From contig NAOQ01000397.1 in the NCBI GenBank assembly GCA_002751075.1, forward strand, positions 24,854-48,082: a stretch of DNA of 23,229 nt, given 5' to 3'. Both the position numbers and the translations under genes were made by a program. The DNA is from Ichthyophonus hoferi. Taxonomy: Eukaryota > Opisthokonta > Ichthyosporea > Ichthyophonida > Ichthyophonidae. Shown one piece after another: positions 11,480-22,452 of this stretch (position 1 is its first letter; each line of letters opens with the position of its first letter). Below the pieces are notes generated by a model. That model saw only the letters and a list, made by a program, of their open reading frames with translations, did no database searches and had not been told where the DNA came from.

Positions 11480-13073
11480 GAATTCGAATTCTTTGTATAT
11501 ATTCTAGTCTGAGATATCTTATTAATCTCTTACCCAAGCACTAACACATATACTACCAAATATAGGATAATTACATATTCCCACAGCCAGGCATTCAAAA
11601 AAAGATTACCCGGCTAGCCGACCTCATTAGCAGGGTAGATGGTAAGCGGTTAATTAACATGGATCTTGATTATATGACCAATTATTTACGCAGTCCTGCC
11701 TTTTTATTTCCTTTGTACTTCTACTTTATCTCTTTTTTCTTTCACACTCATTCATATTTCTCTAATGCTCTATGTTAGTCATCTTATCTCTTGAGGATAT
11801 TGATTGACTGACCTGAATTTACTGTAATATCCAATACTCTGCATAGTAATGTTTGCTATTCTTGGTGTGCCAACCTATTTGTCTTCATTGCTTTTTTTTT
11901 TGGCATAGCTAGCTCTACCCATATATAATGACCTTTAAATGTAAACAAGCACTTATTTGCATTTAATGTATATGCATGCATATGTATAGGTTTATGTTTA
12001 AATTTACTCATATCCTATACCTTTTGGTACACATACCCATACCCACCTACCTATATACACCTATAAAATTCTACGCTCTACGTTCACACAGCCCCCTTAC
12101 ATGAACACCTGGCTAACCAAGGGGTGGAGTATATGCAATTTACCTTTCGTTGGATGAACTGCCTGCTAATGAGAGAGCTCCCACTCCAATGTATTATCCG
12201 CATGTGGGATAGTTATCAGGTGAGGATTATAATTTTAGCCATGGTTATGTTAAGGGATATGTTGCTCCATTACGATAGCATAGCATGTATGTATATATTT
12301 CTATTATATACTATATATGTTAAATGGATAACGGTATAGTAATTAAATAGATGTCATGTTAATTTTAATACAAATACTGTCTTTGCTTTTTGTGTTTTAC
12401 CGTTGAATTTTTTTTTTTGTTGAATTGCAATGCGGCGATCAAAATAGAATCACATCATACCAATACTTATAGGTAGTATATAGTGATGTCTGTTTACATA
12501 TAGTGTAATGTTAGAATATATATGTTATATAATACAGTAGTGTGATATATTTATATAGTGCAGTATTTTCTTAACTGATTCAGAGGTACTGTACAGGCCG
12601 AGCCAGATGGCTTTAGTGGATTACACCTCTATGTATGTGCATCCTTCCTTGTACACTGGTCTAAGGAGCTTCGTGCTTTGACTGACTTTCAGGTTGGGTG
12701 CATTTATTCTCTTATCTATCTGTCTTTTTTTCTCAACTTATTTCTCTTCTGCCCTTTCTTTTTGATACTCTTGTTTCTTATGATTTGTTTTAAGTCATGT
12801 TTTACGTGTGCTATATTGGTCTATATTGTTACCATCTCACTACATTTATTAATATAAAGATATAAAAATGCATGCATATAGTATTATGGTGCTTACGTAC
12901 ATATATTTATATATGTGCGTGTATTAATACATGCATACGCACAGGACCTACTGGAGATGCTACAGTGTCTCCCAACCAAGCAATGGTCTGCTAAAGAGGT
13001 TGAAGTACTCATGGCGGAGGCCTTTATATGGAAAGCATTGTTTGAACATGCACCAGGTCACCTTACAAAATGA
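4672..13073 (+). CDS. TBC1D22: TBC1D22 Rab GTPase-activating protein, complete, 16 exons
   Basis: Exons: 4672-4724, 5178-5234, 5441-5491, 6149-6249, 6394-6429, 7156-7211, 7462-7564, 8380-8450, 8920-9048, 10098-10163, 10642-10756, 11014-11120, 11566-11641, 12092-12219, 12597-12692, 12945-13073 (TGA). All introns are GT-AG, every phase agrees, and the sum is 1374 nt (457 residues). The N-terminal part keeps the family's FWKRS motif (about residue 28), a FGAQYAPL segment (TBC1D22B has a YGAQHPPL-like one) and an SSSEAW patch. The TBC domain runs from about 153 to the end. IxxDxxR (Arg226) supplies the arginine finger and GYVQG (Gln261) the glutamine finger, so it should be an active GAP. RTNPHVPIFQ, RHPACGYVQGINDLVTPFF and FRWMNCLLMRELPL are family hallmarks. 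Vertebrate TBC1D22A/B bind the Golgi protein ACBD3 and act in Golgi traffic. The first exon is the least certain; it was chosen because its phase and length fit. Confidence 0.93.
5679..5712. repeat. Poly-T / poly-A hairpin in TBC1D22 intron 3
   Basis: A T-rich run beginning CTTCTTTTTT is followed by GAAAAAAAGAAG, so the ends can pair into an A:T stem of about 11 bp. It lies in the intron between exons 3 and 4, with no sign of a transposon tail or target duplication. Confidence 0.6.
5928..5955. repeat. (TA)n microsatellite
   Basis: Fourteen TA units in TBC1D22 intron 3. A short (TC)n tract follows at about 6012-6034 and may add to the pyrimidine content before exon 4 at 6149. Confidence 0.95.
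7887..7909. repeat. (TA)n microsatellite
   Basis: A TA run in TBC1D22 intron 7. The 91-codon frame that crosses it (7771-8046) is intronic: it is pyrimidine-rich and shows no family resemblance. Confidence 0.95.
9401..9414. repeat. Perfect 14-bp palindrome in TBC1D22 intron 9
   Basis: AGTGACGGGTCACT is two inverted AGTGAC hexamers around GG. The core ACGGGTCAC appears again at about 9570, still inside intron 9, which at 1049 bp (9049-10097) is the longest intron of the gene. The rest of this intron is AT-rich with no coding signal. Confidence 0.7.
9791..9820. repeat. (TCTA)n microsatellite
   Basis: About seven imperfect TCTA units in TBC1D22 intron 9. A similar TCTA tract lies at about 11290-11323 in intron 12. 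Confidence 0.9.
11379..11480. repeat. (ATT)n / (GTTATT)n microsatellite
   Basis: Compound trinucleotide and hexanucleotide array in TBC1D22 intron 12: ATT units, then GTTATT and GTTACT units, then ATT units again. It accounts for the Ile/Val-rich frame at 11255-11512. Confidence 0.95.
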
Positions 13074-13483
13074 TGGCACAGAAATAGCCAGAATGTTTCG
13101 GGAAAGTTTGAAAAAAAATGTCACTCGGCAGGTTAGCTCGTATCAGCCTAATTGATCTGGAGTTTAAATCTTGCGTATGATTCAGGAATATTTCAATTTT
13201 GAGCAGCAGGAACTGATTTTAATGTTAGTGTTTTAGTAGAAGTACCTACCATAGTTACTAACATGCATGCCTGTATATTTACTTTTATATAGAGATCGTT
13301 CTGTTACTATGTTATTTTCATTGCTTGTATGGCAATCGTCTGCTAATTGATCTTATTTTTTCGGTCTTGAAATACGCATGAAAGTTTACCTCAATTACAT
13401 ATTTATATTTTTGTTTAAAACCCTATTGTATTGATCTACATCCTAGATAGCTCCAAACTAAATTGATACATGAGCTAAATGCG

Positions 13484-13500
13484 AATAAATAACAAATAAA
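13484..13500 (+). promoter_or_regulatory. Candidate paired poly(A) signals of TBC1D22
   Basis: Two AATAAA hexamers (13484-13489 and 13495-13500) stand about 410-425 bp after the TBC1D22 stop codon. They are the first hexamers of this kind I found downstream of it. A T-rich stretch follows from about 13597. A 3' UTR of about 430 bp would be ordinary. Confidence 0.45.
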
Positions 13501-14418
13501 GACTCTAGTAAATATGAATAGATGTGCCAATTCGATTCAAGCCAGACAATTTTAGTTTCTTCTCGGTTGATAAAAATTAATGATTGTATGTGTGCTTATT
13601 TTTGTTTTTAAATTGTGTAATATTCTTATGTAACATAATGGTATGCTTATAACAAATTTTTAATTAATTTTTTATATTTTTGACACTCTTAGTATTATTA
13701 AGAATCTATCTGGACCCTTAAACGGAACTCTCTCATTAGCACAGACCTAGCCCTTAAGAGGGATAAAGGAATGCATATATTTAGCGTATAATTGGCATGA
13801 TAAAATGATGTTTTATATCAATGCATCAACTTGACCCCTGGATAATAATTGTCATTAGATTCTTAGCTACATTAGAGTTAATGGGTGGTACCTTAGAAAG
13901 AGATGCTTGATATTAACTCTTAAAAAAAATGCCAATTATTCATACAGATCTTGTGATTTTGCTAACCAATAATTAGCTAGTAAAAGGTAGTCAAATCTGG
14001 TTCAGTAACAAACATGGTACAATAATAACGTAATACAGTCTTTACCACTACTAGATAACATAACACAATAAGACTTTTGGTGAAAGTGTAAAATGATGTT
14101 AATACATGTGTGGAAACTAGCACTAGAAGGGATGGCTATAATATAAAATTTTAAATGAAAACCATCTGTGTACTATTTTCTACAAAAAGAAGATATGATG
14201 CTTACCCTTTTAAAAAAATAAACTAAAGTAAACCTTAGATTATGGTCAATAATAAAAAATGAGAATGAAAAATAAGGAAGTAATTCAAAGAATTCATTAA
14301 ATTTCTTCTTGCATTTTTTATTTTAAAATATTGAAGTTAATAATTTCACGATGCACATATGTTGTATGAAGGAAACTAAGGATATCCGTAACATGATCTG
14401 CTTATAAAATAAGATTAG

Positions 14419-14536
14419 CCTATAGGAGAGAAGTATAACGACCAATAGAAAGTTCTGTATGGTTCTATTATAGGTCTATTGATCAGAGTTTCCTATAGGA
14501 AAGAGGTATAACAGCCAATAGGGAGTACTGCATGGT
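14419..14536. repeat. Two diverged 45-bp direct repeats
   Basis: Copies at 14419-14463 and 14492-14536 start with CCTATAGGA and end with ATGGT. They differ at about 8 of 45 positions and are offset by 73 bp. Each holds one CCAATAG. They may be an old tandem duplication, or regulatory repeats upstream of AFG2B. Confidence 0.75.
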
Positions 14537-15076
14537 AATACTGAGACCATCGAGCTGCGAATCTTGCCTGTAAACGGGTCGGGTTGGAGGTGGCTCACCC
14601 GATTATACGGCAATAGATATAAATGACCATTTGTGTTTACTTAACGCTATACACGTATCTTTATATCTATATATATACGGTAATATCTATAGTATATATG
14701 ACGTCTGTTTACAGTATTCTTTGTCGTTCATAACCGCCTCACTGCAAATACACACCTACTTATACATTTATCATTCAAGTTAAGCATATATACCCAGTAA
14801 CACAGTTGAACCAGACAGGCCTTTAGTATCGCCTTCAGATATATCAGCTCTGCCTAGTACATATTCACTCAGTCTAACAAAGCCAACTATTGTTAGAGGA
14901 TGGAGGGTAATTGGCCTTATATAGTGGTTTTATGTATTTATAATATTCCCTATCTTTTATAAAAATGCAGGCTATAACATACTTCAAGAGGAAATGTAAA
15001 TGCATATGCACATACACACTTGTCAAACAGGTCGCTACACACTTAGATATATTATCATGATGTCACTATCAAAGCC

Positions 15077-15300
15077 TATATTAATGTATTTATGTCTACA
15101 TCCACACATATGTACATGTACATAATATCGTACTATTATACTTGCTTACATACTATTATACACACTTCCATACGTACATATTATTCTACATATTATCATA
15201 TATATACATGCATACATACACATACTATCATACTATCAAGCTATCAAGCTATTATACGTACTATCATGCATGCATACTTACATACTTAGCAATATTTTAG
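15077..15300. repeat. Degenerate ACAT/TACT tetranucleotide tract
   Basis: Many imperfect TACATAC, ACTATCA and CACATA words. It is related in style to the larger array at 22486-22812. The Tyr/His/Thr-rich frame at 15092-15289 is a translation of this tract. Confidence 0.8.
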
Positions 15301-15756
15301 TAAGCAGGGGAACGTATATATATATATATTCCTTTTATATTAGCAATTTACCATTTTCTTTTCTATACTCTATGCAATTTAATTATTAATAATATAATCA
15401 CTTTTAGCCTGACAGCAACAGTTTTATTTATTATCATTGTTGTATCAAGTTTAAGTCTATTCGTCATTTATAAAAAACCATATACCTTAATCTATATCTT
15501 ACTAATAACAATTTTACACCAGGGAGATATATTATTACCTCTGCCTAATAGTGTCATTTTAATAGTTCCATGGATCTCATTTTTATTATTTAATACTGAA
15601 ATACACACTACCTCGATTATATCATCTTTATCATTGCTGACAATATCATAGAAAATTAACTAATCAATATCTATTATTATTATTAAGCAGTACAAACTAT
15701 ATAATGACTTACCCAAACCACTCAATCATTTTGTATACCTAATTATGAACAATCAG

Positions 15757-15907
15757 TTTAGCCAATATAATTAATAAACAGTAATCACACATTGGACCAG
15801 TTTTAATTATTCGTATAATTCAATTGGTTTGATTATAATTATAGGCCCAATCAATATGGATGGCTTAATTAAGTCATTAATGTCATGCAGTTTATATTGC
15901 TAGCCCC
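15757..15907 (+). promoter_or_regulatory. Candidate AFG2B promoter with four CCAAT boxes
   Basis: CCAAT pentamers lie at 15762-15766 (direct), 15791-15795 (inverted), 15823-15827 (inverted) and 15847-15851 (direct), all within 150 bp of the AFG2B start codon. The middle two are 32 bp apart. Clustered CCAAT boxes about three helical turns apart are typical of promoters bound by NF-Y. The pentamer is frequent in this whole window, so the promoter call is an inference from position. No clear TATA box at the expected distance was chosen. Confidence 0.4.
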
Positions 15908-18900
15908 ATGGAGGAAGATAGAGACACGGCTCGGTGTCGTTTACCGGCCAAGCAAATGCGATTATTGGGAAAAGATTTTGGTACACCAATCATTATAGTT
16001 TCCAAAGTAGAGGTAGGTGGCTATATGTTTATAATTGGATGGAGTCACAGACCTCCTGTTTTTTCATTCGATAATACGGTTGATGAATATAGATCCAAGT
16101 GGACGTATTAGGTATATATAGGTGTGCATGTGCGTATATGTGCGTGTGTATGTGTGTATATGTGTGTATATCTATATCTATATCTATATGTATATATATA
16201 TGTGCACACATGTATATGTATGTATATAAATATGTAAATTTATATGTATAGGTATATGCAGCAATACCCAAGCTGCTATTGATTGCAGTATTTATTATCA
16301 ATATATTAAGCTAGATATACATATGTAAGATAATAACAGTATCTCAGTCTTCACTATTGTTGGTGGCAGTATCTCAATCTTCACTATTATTGGTGGATTG
16401 GTTGTGGATCAGGAACTATTAATATAATAGTCGGATGATGTTTACCTTTACATATATATATAAAGAAAGAGATTGAGAGGGAGAGATATAAAGCACTAGG
16501 AAGCACACCATACACATGCACATATAGCTATACTATGTGAGCCCGAATATAATTGCACCTACATATTTCTACACCAAATATATTTGATATGTGTTTTTTT
16601 TTTAACCTTATATGAAAGGCTTATCTCTGTAGCCTATACCCTCATCCCGATCGCTTTGCCACTATGACTACCATGGATACACTAGTCGAGTGTACCAATT
16701 TGATTAGTTCTTCGGTTAATGGTATGATGATATATTCTTATATGCCTATATGTGATTTATTTCTATCACTTTATGTCCTTAAACACAGCTTCTAGAGCAG
16801 CCCGGGTTGGAATTAAAAATCAATCATCCAATCACCAAGTACATGTGTATTATAATTATCCAGTAGTGTGATCAGATGAGTGGTTTATGGTGAGCCAATG
16901 GGATGTTACATTGATCCCTGTCTGCTCTAACCCATACGTACTGTATGCTATGTGTGGTATATACACACTGTGCACTGTATACTATATCATATGCAATGGA
17001 TGGCCTGTGTGGTATATATACACCTTGCACTGTCCCCTTGATATTCAGCCGTACACTATTCCTCTTTTAGACACCATCATTTCCGCGGGTGAACCAACCC
17101 TGGCCAATCATATTGAAGTGATAATTACGATGAAGCCAGGAATGACCAATCCCATGGATCCCATGACGTCACAGTCACAGGTAGGCCCCCTCTGACCCCA
17201 CCTCCAACCTATATATAGGCGTTATATGCACATGTACCTCCAAATATAGGCATAGGCATCCAGATATGCATAGAAACATGCACCCGGATTGATCCGACCC
17301 CTGCAGAACTATGTGTATGCGTTATAGTCAGGGTTACAAATGTATTGGCGAGTATACATATATACATACTATCATACATACATACATACTATCCCACATA
17401 CATACTGTCCTACATATATATAACAAGACGGGTATAGGTAAGCAGCCTCCTATGCAACAAGTACGTGACCCCAGGCTGTATCATTACTCCAGGCCTAGCG
17501 TCCTTCTCCGCCATTGGCTCTCTGCAGGTAAGATTATCATACTGTGTTTAATGGGGATATATCAGTGAGTTAACTATTTAAATATTTGTCTTTAACGAGA
17601 TTAAAATTCTAATGTAATTGGTGGTGGAATTATATAACAATACGTAGTATATACTCTGACTTTGAAAATAACCAATAGCCTTTTATATGGAATCTTAGAA
17701 TAATCCAATGATGAGATAGAAAATGCATAGAACCAAATTGGGAGAAAGGGAAATAAAGAACACGAGCATGGTAAAGGTATATTATTGGTCCTTTCCTATA
17801 AATACTTTAACTTCAGATGTTTTAATTGAGTATTATAAAGCAAGAAAAGAAATGTTAGCAGAAAGTGAGATGAGATTATATATTTTAAAACATACCAATG
17901 ATTGGAACATATGTCGCAACGGGCATTTAATTGGATCTAATTGGTACGGATAATATATGGGTCAAGGTAGTGAAATGTCGCGGTGATAAGTCACCAATAA
18001 GAGACAAGACGACAGGGCTTGAAATATGGAAGGTGGGAGTATCTACATATGTTAGGATTATAGATGACCCTTCCACTAAGCTTTCTGATTCGACAAGTAT
18101 CATGCCAGGTTCTGACATTCCCTCAGTAAGTATCTTGTTACTATTAATATATCCCGCTAATCCAGTGCTATCTCTGCGTCATACTAACCATTGTCAAAGA
18201 TAAATGCAATGATAATCATTTAGGATTATATGTGTTACTACAGCCAATGGCGCGTGTATTATAAATATATGGTGGCATTTCATTGGCTGACTATTTAACT
18301 GCTGACTATAGTTTTACTATTGGGTTTCATGTTTCTCTGATTCGAATAGATAGTGGATAGCTAGTATACTTAAAGGGTAATAGTATCTACATATAAGAGG
18401 GCCTGTCTATGTATAAATGCAGGCATACGTTATATATATATATCTAATGGTTGATATAGAATGTTTATAGCCGGGTTGCAACTTTATATGTCTATTCCTA
18501 TTATCTATCCTGGCATTCGGAGAGCCTTAGATGATGTATTGTATAGTTGGACTGCAGAAAGACCAACAGAGATACAAGATAAACAAGAGAAGCGAGTAGG
18601 GTTAGTGGAGAGGGAAAGAGAAAGAGAGGGAGAATGGAAGAGAAAGATAATAGAGAGATATGTCTGTACACAGTAAAGGTTTTGTCCTATTTTCTTTCCG
18701 AGTAGAGTCCCACGGGTGCCATCCAAGCTCATCTTTAGGGCTACAGGTGGGAGGTCTAGGGGTTGCTAAGCAAGCATTAATTGAGGTGATTGGCTATCCC
18801 CTCCAATATAAATCAATGTTTACCTCTCTTGGTTTGGAACCTCCCAAGGGTAAGTGACGTCATACTGACTCCCAATATATGGCACTATCTTATTGGTTCT

Positions 18901-21900
18901 TTGTTTCCTTGTATTTCTATTTTATTGGTCATTCTCTTCCCATATCTATCTTATTGGCTCTTATCTCCTATCCCTATATCCCATTGATCCTTTTTTCCCT
19001 CATATCCCTAGGTTATTGGTTGTAGGCCTATTGGGTCTTATTTTTAAATACACCTTGATATACATTAAACGCATTCATAAATTGTAGTTAATAGTTAGAG
19101 AGAGAGACAAGATATGGATGGACATAGCAAAATGTCAATAGGAAAGATAGTTATTACACACAATTTTCCACTAGACGATGATATGGAATTGTGTATAGAA
19201 TGTTCAATAAAAAATCGTTTTTTTTGTATTACACTGGATATTGTTTATACTCCAGTGTGTGGAAGGACATAGACTTGATCTTTGGTTTGTACATATATGA
19301 GTATATATGTATGAAAGGGTGTGTTTGCAATGTACTTGGCACATAGGCAGAGTATAAGGTAGTAATAACATAGCATAGACAGGGTATAAGATAGTAACAT
19401 AGCATAAGGAGAGTATAAGGTAGTAACATAACATGAGGTGCAGGTGTCCTGCTCTACGGCCTGCCTGGGGTGGGTAAGACCCTTCTAGTGTCCTCAGTAG
19501 CCCGCCAGTGTGGTGCCCACGTGGTCAGTCCTAGCTCTCCCTCTCTCTCTCTCTTCCTCTATATATTACTGTAATTTCCCCTTCCTCTATTTGCCTCTTC
19601 CTCTCTCTTACTTCCATTGTCTTCTTTTTATAAACATTTATTACCTTACATTGCTCTAGATTGGTTGATATAATGGCGTTCTCAATTTTTTTATTGGTAT
19701 ATACAGTCGGTAGTTGTCGAGTTGGCCAGATATCAGCTCCCTCATTCTGCTACCTCAACTATATCCTCCAAAATTTAACCTTCCAATACAATTCGATCTA
19801 GCGGCCAAAACCATCAATAGCACGAGGTTAAAACTATATAAACCAATAAATAACCGGGTAAAAGACAATGCAATGACACTAATCATTGGCAGATCGTTGT
19901 GAATGGACCTTCTATATATGGAGCGTATCTTGGAGAAAGTGAACAAAATTTGCAACGTATTTTCCGCGAGGCAACAGCCTCGGCGAAGGAAAAACCTACT
20001 GTCCTTTTCATCGACGAAATTGTAAGTGGGTATAACTATAACTATAATTATAATTATAATCCTGTGTATGTCCACTCTGCACTCTTACATATATATATAT
20101 ATCGCTATGAGATTGGCTTACAAAGTTAATTTATTATTAATTTAACACATCAACCCCATCTTGACATTATTCTTTTTTATTTTTAAATATAACCTAAGCG
20201 ATGCACTACTATATCTACTTCAGTAGACCTAGAGAGTTATATTAATATACCAATTTCATTTTCTCTTTATATTTATATTTTTTAAAAATAATTTAAAATG
20301 TGATACAAGAGAGGCGCTTCTATATATATATCTAGCATCTCTGGATATAATGGCCTATATATATAGACCTATCTGTAACCAAGTGTAATAATACTTTACC
20401 TACCTATATACCTATATACCTATCTAACTATCTACCTATCTACCTATCTACCTATCATCCTATCATCCTTTCCCTACCCTACCCTGTACCTACCCTCTAT
20501 TTACCCTGTCTACCCTGTATCTACCCTGTATCTACCCTATCTACCCTGCACCTGACCCTATTCTAACCTAACCTACGCTTCCTAGGATGCGTTATGTCCG
20601 TCTCGGGATGAAAGTGGGTCAGCAGAGAGTCGAGTGGTGGCTACCTTGTTAACGCTGATGGATGGGATAGAGGGACGTGGAGATCTGGTAGTGATAGGCG
20701 CTACCAATCGCCCTAATGCCATTGATCAGGCATTGCGTAGGCCGGGCAGGTGGGTGGGATATATGTATAGATGTATATGTATGTATGTATGTATGTATAG
20801 ATGTATATGTATATGTATATGTATGTATGTATGTATGTATAGATGTATAGATGTATATGTATATGTATGTATGTATGTATAGATGTATAGATGTATATGT
20901 ATATGTATGTATAGATGTATAGATGTATAGGTGTATAGATGTATATATATATGTATGTATGTATGTATGTATAGATGTATAGATGTATATGTATATATGT
21001 ATGTATAGATGTATAGATGTATATATATGTATATATGTATGTATGTATATATGTATATGTATGTATTGACTTATGGGGGTGGTAGATTTGACCGAGAGAT
21101 TCACATTGATGTACCAGGAGAGGATGAACGAAGAGCTATACTGGAAGGTGTGCATATATATGTTGTAATATATTTATGTATGGATATGTGTTTATATGCC
21201 GTTTGTATTTAAATATATGTGTATATGGATGCACTATCGCTTTCTATTGGTTTGTATATGATGGCATACTTTATTGAGTAAATCAATGGGTAGTGTTGTA
21301 TAAAGTGCACCCAATCTTTATGGAGAAATATAATATAAAGTAGAGTAATACTAAATGTTTACTTTTCCAGTGTGCCTATCCAATCACAATAACCCTATCA
21401 TGATTAATAAACATTTTATGAATTCCAGTTAATTGGTACAACCGAATTTAACATGTCTATTAAAATACTAGTAATATATTACACTTTGGCTAATGTGTCT
21501 TTTATATTTAATATATTTAACAAACCAATTATAGCTATTTTATATTTTTGCGTTTGTTGGAGTTCCTGTGATTAATAGCCATTATATATTTATCTATTGG
21601 TTGCTACGGCAGATTTTCATAGATTACTTTTAATACACTAATAGTATTGACTTTTTAGCCAAACAAATGACTACGTTCTTATTAAGGTATTACAGTGATT
21701 GTTTGTTATTATTGATATAATCTAGTGATTGACCAATCATTTTTCAGTTCACAGCAGAGCTCTACCACTAGTGGACGTGGATCTTGATATCTTTCTAATT
21801 GCTATATTATGATCTATTTACCCCTATTATATGTATATATTCTATATCCTTGCTATACATATATGCGTTTTTAGATATTTGTATCTCACTCTTAATTCCC

Positions 21901-22407
21901 AAAGCTCTTTTTCCATTCACATATATAATATAATGTAATATTAAGCATAATATAATATAGTATAGTATAATAAATATAATTTAATATAGCATAAAACAAA
22001 ATACTCTATGCTATATCTCTACCTATACCTATACCTGTACCTATGGCCCTTAACTTTACTCACAGTATCTATCTAAGGTTACCAAGGGCTATGTAGGTGC
22101 AGATCTGGCTGCTCTGTGTCGGGAGGCTGCTACCTCTGCACTAAAGCGCTATAAATAGTAAGACGAGGTCATTGGTATAAAACTTTGTCTAATTACATAT
22201 AATTAACTATAATTAAGTGCAATTACTCCATAAATAGTAAGACGCAATCATTGCATAGAACTGTGTCTAATGACATATAATTAACTATAATTAACTATAA
22301 TAATTCCTTGTACACCTCCTGCCCTATCTAAAAACCTGCATATAGCATATATGCACCGTATTGTACTTATATACTATTATGGATATAAATATGCATGTAT
22401 TTATATT

Positions 22408-22452
<45 letters not shown>

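Larger units (their letters stand above)
13501..15756. other. Intergenic region between TBC1D22 and AFG2B
   Basis: About 2.3 kb with no reading frame that I can support on either strand. It holds a diverged 45-bp repeat pair (14419-14536), a short GC-richer patch at about 14570-14610 and a degenerate ACATACT-type tetranucleotide tract (15077-15300). I looked for terminal inverted repeats and tRNA-like folds and saw none that were convincing. Confidence 0.6.

Noticed and set aside
14560-14610. A GC-richer patch with short inverted arms, considered as a tRNA or small RNA
   Set aside because: Only a six-base stem is present, and there is no cloverleaf, A/B box or other RNA family signature.
17443-17527. 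An alternative frame for AFG2B exon 5 (starting CAGCCTCCT)
   Set aside because: The frame starting at 17438 keeps phase 0 on both sides and gives a VTPGCII segment that fits the fungal and human N domain (a VIMPGMIF-like strand). The alternative requires a shifted acceptor for exon 6.
17723-17953. A 76-codon plus-strand frame with a helical, coding-like look
   Set aside because: It lies in AFG2B intron 5, ends before exon 6, and has no suitable acceptor and donor that would keep the AFG2B frame.
18461-18676. A 71-codon frame that might be an extra AFG2B exon
   Set aside because: Exon 6 joins exon 7 directly in phase 0 and gives the expected linker into VGGLG. Including this frame needs a phase-1 entry and adds a segment that the human and yeast family members, as I recall them, lack.
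20649-21155. A 168-codon minus-strand open frame
   Set aside because: It is the translation of the GTAT satellite in AFG2B intron 10 (Tyr/Ile/His/Thr only) plus antisense of exon 10.
22156-22158. TAG as the stop codon of AFG2B after exon 13
   Set aside because: The codon spans a strong donor (TA|GTAAGA). Splicing to 22969 continues the frame with [11 protein letters not shown], which is the expected family sequence.
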